From NCBI GenBank assembly GCA_023014485.1, contig JAJOZX010001074.1:775001-839000 (forward strand): a stretch of 64,000 bases of DNA. Reading direction: 5' to 3'. The notes under the pieces were generated by a model. It did no database searches. It saw only the letters and a list, made by a program, of their open reading frames with translations, and was not told the origin of the DNA. The translations under genes and the position numbers were made by a program. This document shows positions 1 to 13,323 of the stretch, one piece after another. This DNA comes from Bathynomus jamesi. Lineage: Eukaryota; Arthropoda; Malacostraca; Isopoda; Cirolanidae. Numbering within the stretch: the first letter of the stretch is position 1; every line of letters begins with the position of its first letter.

Positions 1-2
1 TG

Positions 3-98
3 GAGGAAGAATTGAAAGAGGAACCACCACCGAAGAAGATAAAGGTGGAATCACCGACCACCCCTAACGGAACTCCCTCTACTACAATTTCGGTCACT
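3..98 (+). CDS. TCERG1: TCERG1 exon 1 of window (partial)
   Basis: Frame 3 reads EELKEEPPPKKIKVES and onward, an acidic/basic linker like the one just before the FF region in TCERG1. The end at 98 is chosen because GTTAGT at 99 is the best donor and leaves phase 0, which matches the acceptor at 2224. Without splicing the frame meets a stop at 141-143. The 5' side is cut by the window edge, so the true exon start is unknown. Confidence 0.75.
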
Positions 99-3000
99 GT
101 TAGTCGTGATGCCTTTATTATCGTCACTCAGTATCTCGAATAGTCTCCTTTTCCTGTTACCTTTGGCATTGAGTGATTATCTTTGGTGTTAATTAGGGAT
201 GTGCCGGATATCCGGCACTTTTTGCACTATCCGGTATCCGGCCGGGTAGTGGCACTATCCGGCCGGATATCCGGCACTTTTAATTTTAATTAAATATCTT
301 AGATGATGAATCCTTAATAAACATTTTTATAGGTACCTACAAAGTAATAGCATTATTATTAGTATTATTATTTATTATTAGCTATATTAGTTAGTTTTAA
401 CCTCTCTATCTGCAACAATGGCGACCCAAAGAGAGAAGAAATAAGTTTAATAATCAAGGGATCCAAAGAAGTGGTTATGACAACCACCCTAACGCAATAA
501 TAATAAACAGAAACTGAGAATTAAATTGATCTAATTGAGCTAAACAGATCAAAAATTTAAATACATCTGTAACATTGACATATGATATCACACATTATAG
601 AAAAAATGAAGACAAGCAATCAATAGTATGGCAATATGTGTTGAAAAATAAATGAAAATAGACTTAATGTACGTATTTACGATTCACTATATTTCATATT
701 TTTCATCAAGAAGATCAGTTCTTCAGCATTAGCTGGCAATAATTTGCTTCGGTTGTCTGCATATACCTGACCCGCTGCACTGAATAACCGTTCAGAGGCA
801 ACTGAACTTGGTGGTGCACTTAAATATTTAAGGACCATTGGTTTCAATGTTTCAAATTGATTGACATTGTTGCACCACCATTTCATTGGGTTGTCAGTCC
901 TGTGTATGTTTGGTAGCGACAGATACTTATCTATTTCTGAAGTGTAGAAGAGGCAGAGTTTTTTAGCCTTTGAATGCCTATGAAGCAGAGGACACTTTGC
1001 ATTGGATGAGTCTGAAGTTTGAGAAACATCGGGTAGCTGGCATGATTCGTCTGCACTGCTGCTGTCTTCTTGATCCACTGAAGTTTTTTTCACAAGTTGG
1101 TCGAAGCAAGCCCATATGTCCTCATGAGTTTCTTCAGCCAAGTTCATTGGTAAACCGACCTCTGCTACTTCTGCTTCCTCGACTTCTGCTTCAGCCCGGC
1201 TAGTAGAATGTTTCTTCTGCAGTTTTTCGTGCTCAACTAATTCTGCCACAAGCTGCTGTTTCACCCCATTGGCATCTTTCAGAAAGTGCGACTTGTAGCG
1301 GGGATCTAAAAGGGTAGCCACCGTAAAGCAGTTTTGCTCCAGGTTTACAGATTTACTGCATGTCGGTTTCATGAAACGGTCTTCCAGCGCTTCTTTCAAG
1401 TTTTGCTTGACAGTTTGGATCCCACAATCTTTTTGTCTTTTTGAAAGATAAGAATGTAGTGTAGCTACTGCTGGAATTACAAAACTGATCAGTTCGCTGT
1501 CTTTACTTGCTTGTTTGGTCAATTCTTCAAATGGTTGTAGCACTCGAATAATATTTTCCACCAAACCCTAGTTATAAGCGGTGAGTGTTGGAATGTCTTG
1601 TTCTGCAGCATATGCTGTCACTACCTGCCTTTGTTCATGCAGACGTTCTAACATGTAATATGTCGAATATGCTGAATCGTTAGTGGCTACAGACTCGGTC
1701 TTCTCTTCATGCAGTGCTTTGAACTTAATGCTAGGATGTTTACTTTGAATGTGATTCCACAATGGTTTTGTTGAATATGACCGAGGTGTTTTACCACGCA
1801 CGATGTACCTACCTCCCATTGTTTGTAACATCACATAATTTGCACTCCGCTTTATGTTCATTTTCCACACCACAGACTTTAAAATACTTCCAAATAATTG
1901 ATTTTGATTTAGAAGACATAATTCACTTTTATTTCTAATATTAACGACTAGAAAGTCTATATTTTCACAATTTTTCTGAAATGAACAAGAAAACTAGTAA
2001 TGTACAGCCTGGAGTAAGAAACAATAGTAAGGTTCCCTAAGACTAGGTACTAGGTAAAACGAGTGAGCTTTTAACATATGCATCAGGTATTATTCGCAAT
2101 GCCGGATATCCGACCGGATACAGGGTATCCTGTGATCATGATTTGCAGGATATCCGATATCCGGTTATCCGGCAAAATCACTATCGGGCACATCCCTAGT
2201 GTTAATGGTGGCCTTGATTTCAGATCAAGGATGAAGTAAAGAAGATCGACGTTGGCAAGGAGGCGGCCATTGAGGCGGAAGTGAAGGCGGCGCGAGAGAG
2301 GGCCATCGTCCCCTTGGAGATTAGGATGAAACAGTTTAGGGATTTGCTCGCGGAGAAAGGCGTAAGTAATACGGGGACCAACCCTTTTCACTACTCTATA
2401 ACTTGTACTCATTGTTAACGCCAATTTCATTGGAATTAAAAAAAAATTTCTTTTTCTCCCTAGAAGATTTTGTGGTTCTGTCAGTTAGGGGTTAGGCACG
2501 CAGTGTGAAGGTTCCTGATTTGAGTCGTACGACATCAGATTGTAATTGTTCGGGCTCAGTAACTTAGTTTATTCCCGGTCGACCACGTTTTACCTTCATA
2601 AATTTGTTAAAATTTGCAATGAATGCAATTGAAAATGTTGGCGAAACTTCTTTTAATGAATAATGAAAGTCGATTAAGAAGGCAATGAACTCAGAACGGT
2701 TCTCTGAAGCTATCTATGATACACACAGAGCGTGCTTGGAACAAGGAACTCTTCTGGGAAAATCCAATCCACTATAGTCCGAATAAGTAATGGTAAATGA
2801 CAAGCACTATAGGTTTTTCCTTTTTCATGATGTTAGCCCGACATGGGCAACGGGTCACTCGCAAAGCGGTCCCAAAAATATAGCTTCCCTCACAAGCTAA
2901 CTGCAAAGCAGACAGGATCTAGCTTTGGGACAGGACCGTTTCCCACGTCGGGCTAACATCATGAAAAAGGAAAAAACTATAGTGTTTGTCATTTACCATT

Positions 3001-5437
3001 ACTTATTCGGACTATAGTGGATTGGATTTTCCCAGAAGAGTTCCTTGTTCCATGCACGCTCTGTGTGTATTATTGATTAAGAAGCTTCGTGTCATCCGAG
3101 TTATACTTTCACATTTTTCATCTTAAAGGTTTAGATTTTCACTCGATTGTTATCTTCATCTCGGGTTAAGTCGTAGCCAAGTCGCAATACCACTTCTCGT
3201 TAGATCATCGAAGTTAAGGGACCTTGAGTCTGGGTAGTAGTTGGAATGTTGGGTAGGTAACCGTCCTCCGCATTCGAATGATGTATCGCCCTTTAGATGG
3301 TACGGATTCCACTAGGTAAAGCCGTAGGTCCCCTCTGTCACGTGACCTTTGCCGTTGCGAAGGAGGTTAAACAATCCCAACATCGTATCATCACCATCAC
3401 TCTCTCAAGTTTTAATTGAGAAAGTATTGTTGAAACTTGAAAATACGGTCTCGGATCTTTATTTTGTCACTAAAATGGTATGTCGTGTATCCATCTAATA
3501 CTCGTGTCATATACCCGCGCTAATGGCCAACACAATCTTGTCTGAAGCGACTCAATGCTTTCAGGTATCGGCGTTCAGTTCGTGGGAGAAGGAGTTATCG
3601 AAGATCGTGTTCGACCCCCGTTACCTTCTATTGACCTCGAAGGAGAGGAAGCAGGTGTTTGACAAGTACGTGAAGGAGAGGGCGGAGGAGGAGCGAAGGG
3701 AGAAGAGGAATAAGCTGAAGGAGAAGAAAGAGGAGTTCCGTCGTCTCCTGGAGGAGGTTGGACTGAATGGGAAGTCGACGTTCAGCGAGTTCGCCGGAAA
3801 GCATTCGAAGGACGAGAGGTTCAAGAACATCGAGAAGATGAGGGAGAGAGAATCACTCTTCGACGAGTTTATCCTGGAGGTGCGACGTCGGGAGAAGGAG
3901 GAGAAGACGGCCAAGAGAGAACAGGTAACTAACGTCCTTCCGCCTCTTTAGGGAAGTGATGGGTGGGTACGAGGGGAAGCGGCGTCCTGGAAGAAACAGC
4001 GAGGAAATATTCATGGAAAGAGGCGAAACGAATATCGTATTTTGTATGAGGATTCGATTCCCTTTCGAGATGGATACGTCGCAACACCGCTTCCGTTAGA
4101 TCAACGAAGTTAAGCGATGTTGAGTCTGCTCAGTAGTTGGATGGTTAACCGTCCTCCGCGTTCAGGTGATGCACTGATCCTTCTCAGATGGTTCGGATCC
4201 CACGTAAAGCTATAGGTCCTCTCCGTCTCACGAACTTTGCCGTCACCCCCCAACCCCAAAACATCATTAGCCCCTTTTGAGAGTTTATTTTGTGTTCATA
4301 TAATATGAATATTGCCTGCTGTTCTTTCTTAGTGATGCCGTACGCCCGTCAGAAAGAAAAGAAAGAAATGGCTCTTTAATTTCCGTGGAATCTTTATTCT
4401 TTCTTAATACACGGTGGGAGAATGATGCTGGGAGGTTCTAAACGTTCATCCAAACACACGAGTTATTTTGAAGCTTTGACTTATTCAAAGTTTGTCCGTA
4501 CCATTAATCGTTCAGCCGAAGTCATCTTTAGAATGCCATTATAATCCGTTGTAAATTGTTTTAGCCACGTTTAAAGATTAACCGGTTAACGCTTGATGAA
4601 TTAAAAGGCATTCAAACTTTAATAAATAAAATTGTGACTGAAAGTAGTTTTGTAACTTTAAGTTATTTATATAATTTTGTGTTGGAAACCAAGAACTTAA
4701 ACAGAGAAAATCCTCTCCAGGAATTGGAACTATTAAATGAAAGCTTAGAATTTGCCAGGATTCGAGCACAAACTTCAAATCTTTCATTAACAGAACTTAC
4801 TTATTTTTAAATAATAATTCAATGTTGGGTAAAACGGATTCGAGAATAGGGTAAAATTAATATGCTTCCGGTGGTAAATTATTATTAATAAATATCTTGC
4901 AGCTTTTCGGATGAGCTATGCAGGCATTGTTGGATCCGTTTGTCAGTTTGTTTGAAACTTATAATAATAATTACTAGTTTAAACACTCGCAAAAGAAGGG
5001 TTTCAAGCTAAAGCTCAGAAGTATTATTAGTTAACATTGTTTTATGTAAACGTCTCGCTCGTCCCGATTGGTCTGTTTTACTCTTAATATGAAATTAAAA
5101 ACTTTGAGCTGTTTTCTTTCAACATTTCGAATGGGTGAACATAACCAGCTTCTCGCCCGTTAAATGATTCAGAAATATGAACGATACATTTTTGGTTACA
5201 TTACACCTGTTTGGTAAATGTAATCAGCGTTGGTTTAAAGTTTACAGTTATTTCTTGCAGGTTAAATTTAAATTATATTTGTGTCTAGCATTTAATTTCT
5301 GTACCAATGAACCTAATTTGGTTGGGAATTGGAGGCTAGCTTTAAAGACGCTTTGTAATAATACTCAGTAAGGAGAGCCAGAAACTGGCGCTGCTGCGCT
5401 CGGGCCAGACGAATCCGGCCCATTGCGCTAACTCCCG

Positions 5438-5481
<44 letters not shown>

Positions 5482-8400
5482 TACTACTATTATTATTACC
5501 AGCACCATTGGTATTCGAACCCCCCGACCTGTGTCTTCAATTCGCTTATAGGGAAACCGTGTTACCCATTGAGCTACTGGCGATGATTTATGTAACGTAG
5601 ATCAGTAATTAAATATAGAAAACTCTTAGACAAAAGGGTTTCTAATTTTCTTTTAATTCCCAATTGAATAATTATTTTAATTTGGGCAATAAGAACTTGG
5701 ATGAAATTTCTTAAATTAATCTTATTTGAGAGGGATTTCCCGTTTGCTGATTCTATTCAGCTCTTCTCAGAGCATCTGCAGACCAAGCGTTTACTTAAAC
5801 TTCATTCATGATGACTCTAAAACAGCCTTTGGGTCATCTCTCTGAAGGTTAAAAACTTAAAACTGATTAACTTTATCAACAGTTTCTGTTGATTTTGAGG
5901 GAAAATAATTTCCATTAAATATAGAAAGGGGAAGAACATTTAAAGAAGGTTGTTACTAGATGCTTTTGTAATAGTGACGCAACAGTTCAGGTAAAATGAT
6001 CTTCCCTTATTTACCCCTCGCACGATTCTGTTTTCTCACCAAGTTTGCGCGTTTAAACGATAAACCCGTCTCTATTGATTAGCTTTAACTTCAACTAACA
6101 CCGCATAACAATTAAAGCTGGATGACATATGTTGTCTGGCTCAATTGAACTTGATTTTCGTCCAAGACCTTTTTGAAGGTTGGGATTGGGAATATTAATT
6201 CGGTTTCGGTCACGTTTTGGGAGAACTTTTATTGTTTGTTGACGTTTTCTTCGCGTAATGTTTTCCTTTTTTAGAGTTTTGGCTTTCAGTAAAAATATTG
6301 TACAAATTTGTCACTCGTTTTCCTTCCTGTAACGGTCTTGTGTTAATGAATCCGATTTCGGCCAATCATGTGGTATTTTTTTTTTTTTTTTAGTTTTTGT
6401 AGAAATTTCTTCCTACACTAAATTCTAAAGAGGACGAAAGAAGAGAGATCATTTTGCCTGAAGTATTTAGGTTGCATTTTTTTTCATTTAGTAATGAATT
6501 AAAGAAATATGTAAAGTCACGTGTAACTTTATCATTATTTTAATTAGGAAATAGTAACCATTTGAAATGTGTAATTTATTGTATTTTTAAATAATTTTTA
6601 AATAATTTTTAAATGTGATAATCCTTTATTTTGTGGCTTAATCACATTTTTAACTCTGACATTACTTTCAGGAGTTTGATAACTTTTAAAATTTATTTTC
6701 AGATTAAAGCGTATGTTAATTTTTTTTTAACTTTTAAAGTGTAATTATAATGATCACTTAAACATCATTCAGATATCATTTAACAGTTTAGGTATTTATT
6801 ATTAATAAGTTTTAGATGAATCACGAGTTAGACCGTTTTTCTCTGAACTTCAAAATAAAATGGGATGAGTCAACCTACGTATGTCAGTGATGATTTTTCG
6901 GAATATTTGCCACGTACGGCTCGTGATAATCATTATTATAGGAGTGAATTATGACTCCAAATAAGATTTGGTCGTATTTCAAATATCCAGAGATCACCAT
7001 TTTATAACTCGCAAAGCCTCCGTTTACTCACCCCAGTTTATAGAGTCAGTTGAGAAAGATAATTTTAGTATGAAATATGATAATTTCTCTTCTGAGTCCA
7101 ATTTAGATTGGATTGAGCTAAGAATAAAATCGATTGAAGATACAAATACTGCAATTTAAGAAAGGCAAAATTGTAGTAGTTTGACTAATAATTTTAAACC
7201 AAAATCTTAATTGTCAAAAGTGTTTAAATATTTCACATTACAACCGTAAACCTATTATTAGGCATCAGTTGATTAGGATTCACTGTCCATCTTTTAACCA
7301 CTAGATAGTAGTGTTAAATTAAAATGCGAAGCTACAGGAGGGAAAAGGTAACTGAGGTGAGTATGGAGTGGTCATGGACAAAGAAACATCTTCCCCTTCC
7401 CTGTCCTTAGATAAGCCGTTAAAGGGATTAAATCCTGTTTGGTTTGATTTAGAATTCATTGAAGAGCAGCACGCAGAAACTGAAAGGAAATGTGTGTGTG
7501 TGTGTGTGTGTGTGTTTTGATGTGGCATTTCGAAGATTTTTTTTTTTTTTTTTTTGTCCCCCTCCCCCCCCTGAAACTTAATCATTCGTTTAATTTTTAT
7601 TTTTTGAAGATTTGATCATATTTTCTCAAAAGTTGCCAGTTCATAATAATTTAACATTTTCAATAAAATTGATTGTGGTGGTTTTAAGGTAATGACGCTT
7701 AATATCGTGGGTGTTTCACATTTTCCTTTTATATTTCACTTTAATTTGTTTTCGATAAAATACTAGTATTTGCTTCGTGGATTGTTTACAGAATGTGCTC
7801 AATTGACACGCGAGAGTCGAGGAACTTCGTTGATTGTTGTTGGTGGCACAAATTAACGCAGTTGCGTTTAGGCGTTTTACTGATGAAACGGGTCCACGAA
7901 TACTGGGTCCTAATTGTGGTGGTCTCCGTTTACGTTCTACTGATTGCGATCTCCGAATGCGAGCGCGTGGTTGGTTCTTTCCACTGATGGGAATGACATA
8001 GACCGTTCTTTAGTTTTAAGAAAGCAAATTTACCCTCGTTATTCTACACCAGAGCGATCATGCGTGTCTCAGAATACTCGTTGCCCTATTTTTGCGTCGA
8101 TGCTTCCGCGTCAGCTACGAATGAAATATTTTCTTCGATGAACACTTGGGAGGGAAGGGAATGGAGTAATCTCACTTCAAGATGATTGTAATGTCAGGAC
8201 TGTGTTCGCCTAAGAACTTGCTCTTTCGCTCACTATCGAATAAAGTTTGTAATGTAAATTTTGGTTGCTTTTTTAAACGGATTTAATGTTCTTTAGCGAG
8301 AATGAATGAATAGGGCACAAATGAGATATCGTAATAAAATGTGCTTTTTGTGTTGGGGGCGGAGAGGGGGAAGATTGAATTTCTTTTTCCATGCCATGAC

Positions 8401-11182
8401 CGTGTATGGGTATTTTTTTATACCCAGCCTTTCCCTTCATGAAGCTGGTGCTCATTTGCAGCTTCCGTCGTTCACTCGTGTGTGCTGCTTTCAAAGAAAC
8501 GTTCGCGAATTTAAGTTCATCGACTACCTGTTTCAACCTGTCCGAATCACACCATCTGTGCGGAATTAAAGCTGAAAACATTTTTGGTACTGCTTTTTTA
8601 TGTTCACATACCAAATAATAATTAAAGTAAATTTGAAAAATATATATTTGTTTTAAAGATTTTTTTTTCCAGTAAATTCTTTTCAAAATCAAGTATATTT
8701 TATATTGAACTGAATATCCACTACTATTCATATCTGTATAACTGTTTATTTTCTCCATTTTAACTTTTCTCCATTTTTTATTTTAATATTGTTAAGGGTT
8801 TCTTTTTAGCTCATTTATAATGAACTGTAATCATGATCTTTTTTTATATATTTAAGTTAGATATTAAATAACTTTAAAAGTCTTAGTTATTAATTAACGA
8901 TGAAATATAACAAATTCTTTTTTAAGGTATTTATTTGAAGACTGTTTATGTTGTAGGTGAAAAAGCTAGCTGTTAGGGTGAATATAAAACAAAAATCATT
9001 TTAGGTACAATTGAGTTATATAAATATTATATGTATGTATCTATATATATATGTATAATATATACTCGTGCAAAACGTATTAATTAATTTGATTTTTTTA
9101 CAGCTTTCAAATGACTAAATTTTCTTTGTTTTCAGTTTTTATCACCAATAGCCAGACTAATATTATTTCTATATTTATTACTAAAGGTTTGTTTGTAGGT
9201 TGTATCGCGTTTATCAGTCCACTAATACCTCCTCTTCGCAATAGGTTCGGAAGGAGTTCCTCTCTTTGCTTAAAGAGTCGGGCGTTGACCATCATTCGCG
9301 GTGGTCAGAGGTCAAAAGGAAGATTGACTCCGATTCGCGCTACAAGAACGTGGAGTCAAGCGGCCAACGAGAAGACTGGTTCAGGGATTATGTCGCCAAG
9401 GTTAGTCTCGTGTGCCTCATTATCCTAAAATCAGGGTGTCCTGAAAGTCCAAAAAGGGGGGAGAGATTTACAATAAAGAAAAATTATCAATCCTGTTCCT
9501 TTTCCTCTTTATTAAGCGGATCTTGATTGGTCCTACCACAATTACAAACACGGTTAGGTAGACCAACCATGAGTGGATCCTAGGGTCTTTGTTGGTCTGA
9601 AACATTATAACATTTCTGAGACTCGAATGTGGTGGTGTGGTTTGCGTAAGTAAATATGTATTCTGCTAATTATTATATTTCCTGACCAACTTTGACTCCT
9701 TGCGACTGATTAAAACTCGAAAACTGCTTCTTTTTAATCAGTTTACCCTTAATGAAAGGAATGAAAAATGCATTCATATCGATTTTTTTTTAAGCCTGAT
9801 CAAAAGTTTATAATTGTGGCGTCCGGCCGTTTTCTCTTCCTCTTTTGCGCACCACGTTTTTTTGCGTATATATCTTTTCTTTTCTACCCTGTACTTGAGA
9901 AAAAAATCGCACCCACACCTTCTCAGTCAGGAATCTGGAAATTTTTTACAAAAATTATATATCATAAATTTTCAACACTGACTCATTGCTTCCCGGTTGT
10001 CTATCGAGATATTATTTTCATTTGTTCAAAAGGGTTTGTATTTTGACCTTCATTTTCAATGTTGAAATTCAGTTTCACGATTAACATTCTTTCCGTGATG
10101 GAAATAAATATTCGGGAAAACTCGGCATTACTCTTTGGAACTTCTCACTGTCATCGCACTGAGTACCGAGGGGAAGTACTTTTCCCCTTCTTTTTCTCTA
10201 TTACTCGAACAGTATCTCCTCTTCCCTCTTGTACGATATTTGTTAATTATCCTTACTTTTTTTTAATTCCATGTTTTAATTTTCCATCCATTCATTGATT
10301 TGGGTTTTATCGCATTCATTCTAACTTTCTCTCCTCATAATAATTTTATGCCATTTATTTTTCAGCTTACGTACTAACTCGGATATTGTTGGGCGTCAAT
10401 GACTCGTTACTACGACGCCAAAGGGAGTCTCATTGACTCCCCTCAGTCGCTTAACTAACTCATTAGTAAAGGATGTACAGTATTAGCGGGGTTGCGGAGG
10501 TGGTGTTGAATGCGCAAAATAATAGATAAAAGAAATCTTCAAGATGATAAAGTCGAGGATATATTAGAGGAACGAGCTTTTGGATAAAACTTAAGTTCAT
10601 CGGGTGCACACCCGATATAGACCTTAAAATAGGCCGAAAGGTTGTCTTTTTAATGAGTCCCTTTCTTACTTAATTTTAAACTCATAATAATTGAGAATAT
10701 TCACCCGAAAGGAATTTGTTTTGAATTTTGCTTTTTATTTTAACAGCTGAAAGAAGAAAGGCGAAGATCCCGCGATAAGTCCCGAGAGAGGGAAAGAATC
10801 CGAGACAGAGATCGAGAAAGAGACAGGGATAGGGACCGAGACAGGGACAGGGACCGAGAAAGGGACAGGGACCGAGAAAGGGACAGAGACCGGGACAGGG
10901 ACAGAGATAGGGACAGGGACAGAGACAGAGAAAGGGACCGAGACAGAGACAGGGACCGAGACAGAGACAGGGACAAAGATAAGAAAAGAAGAGAGTCGAG
11001 GGAGAGGAGCAAGGACAGAGAGAAGTCGAGAGATCGTAAAGAGAAGAAGGAAAAGAAGAAGAAGGAAGAGAAGGAGAATGAAAAGAAGAAAGAGGAGGAG
11101 AACGAAACGGTGAACGAAGTTTCCGCCGAGCCTGAAAAGACAAACAAGAGCGAGGTAAGAAACATTCGCTTCCATTCTAGGG

Positions 11183-11245
<63 letters not shown>

Positions 11246-11623
11246 TATATACATATATATATATATATACACATATATATATATGGGCTACGTAGTGGCC
11301 GATGTCGTAACACCGCTTCCCGGAGATCAGCGAAGTTAAGCGACATTGGGTCTGGCTAGTAGTTGGATGGGAGACCGTCCTCTGTGCCCAGATTATGTAG
11401 CGACCCTTTGGTTCGGATTCCACGTAAAGCTGTAGGTCCCCCTCCGTCATATGACCTTAGATGTTGCGAAGGAGGTTAAACAACCCCAATTAAAAAAAAA
11501 ATATATATATAATATATATATGAAAATTATTTCACGAAAGTAACACATGAAAAATATTTATGATGAATAAAACCACGAAGGAAAGGAAACACTATTCTGT
11601 GTTTCCTTTCCTTCGTGGTTTTA

Positions 11624-11657
<34 letters not shown>

Positions 11658-12677
11658 ATGGTGTTTATAAAGTCCCTATCTATTTCAGTGAAAACGTAGC
11701 AAAAAGGGTAAAATTCAATAACAATATAATAGAAGGCATATATTTAATGAATACTTAGCATATGATTCTACATGAGCACCATCAGTATCTCTACAGAGTT
11801 CGAATCTGTCAGCAGCATTGTGGAACACATTTTGGAGCAAGACGGGGGGTATTTTTGTAACTACTGTTACGATACGAGCACGTAAATCTTGCGGATCTAT
11901 AACCCTCGTTTGATAGACGTTTGATTTGATAAAGCCCCATGCAAAGAAATCCAAGGGCGTTAGGTCAAGAGATCGAGCCGCCCAGGGCCTGTTTCCTCCA
12001 CGTCCGATCCACCGATTCGGAAATCGTTCATTTAGGTACTCCCGAACAATGTTAGCATAATGACAAGGTGCTCCATTTTGTTGAAAGACGACGGTGTTTT
12101 AAATGCCATCTGAATGAAGCTGGGACATTTACGTGCTCGTATCGTAACAGCAGTTACAAAAATAACCCCTGTCATGCTCTAAAATGTGTTCCGCAATGCT
12201 GCTGACAGATTCGAACTCTGTAGAGATACTGATGGTGCTCATGTAGAATCATACACTTAAGTATTCATTAAATATATGCCTTCTATTATATTGTTGAATG
12301 TTACCCTTTTTGCTACGTTTTCATTGAAATAGATAGGGACTTTATAAACACCCTGTGTGTGTGTGTGTGTGTACACACACAAACCGTGCATCCATGCACA
12401 CTCTCTCTAACATATAAATATATATATATAATGCAAACCAACAAGAAAAAGAAAAGTGACTCCAAGGCCTTTCGTGTATTTGGAAGTACACCTCGTCAGG
12501 GAATGAGGAGAGAGTCGAGGGAGAGGAGCAAGGACAAAAGAAGTGGAGAGGTCGTAAAGAGAGGGAAGAGGTACAAGTACGAGGTGTACTTCTGAATACA
12601 CGAAAGGCCTTGGAATCATTTTTCTTTTTCCTTGTGGGTTTGCATCATTCATTTCACGTTTAAATGTGAAATTCATC

Positions 12678-12741
<64 letters not shown>

Positions 12742-13280
12742 ATATATATATATATATGCAGAGCTGGGCAGTATTTAAATACATTTGTGTATTTAGAACT
12801 GTATTTATAAATACATTGTTTTTCATGTATTTAAATATAGTATTTAAATACTTTAATGAGTATTTAAATACAATGTATTTAAATACTCAAAATATAAAAA
12901 TGTAAATGCTTTTACTGGTTTAATACACGTTCTGTACTAGCACAGTACGACGCGTCGACAGTGTAGTACAGCATGGTTCATGTTTCAATGTGTCAGTTCA
13001 ATCAGTTGTGTGCCACTCTTAGTCGAAAGCGGTTGATTTCTTTATCGTGTGTGTCATGGCTTCAACAAGCAAATCCGGTGAATCAAACAAACAGTGATAT
13101 ATCTGCAGATAACAATTTAAAATGTATTTACAAATGTATTTAAATACAATTGATGTATTTTGTATTTAGTATCTAAATACATTCGTAAAATGTATTTAGT
13201 ATTTAAATACATTTCTCCCATGTATTTAGTATTTAGTATTTAAATACATTCAATGTATTTATTGCCCAGCTCTGTATATA

Positions 13281-13323
<43 letters not shown>

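Noticed and set aside
3523..3564. ATG at 3523 as start of the exon 3 frame
   Set aside because: The sequence upstream of the acceptor at 3565 has no TCERG1 similarity and the acceptor is strong, so the ATG is intronic.
8273..8758. 161-residue minus-strand frame in TCERG1 intron 3
   Set aside because: Its composition is that of AT-rich noncoding DNA and no domain is recognisable.
10735..11346. Antisense and shifted open frames of Ser-Leu-Arg or Val-Pro repeats
   Set aside because: They are shadows of the RD/RE tract in TCERG1 exon 5 plus the adjacent AT run; the sense frame has splice sites and family homology.
11285..11400. Functional 5S rRNA gene
   Set aside because: It has a 5S-like promoter but an added body, a SINE tail and diverged copies in the same gene; no tandem 5S array is present.
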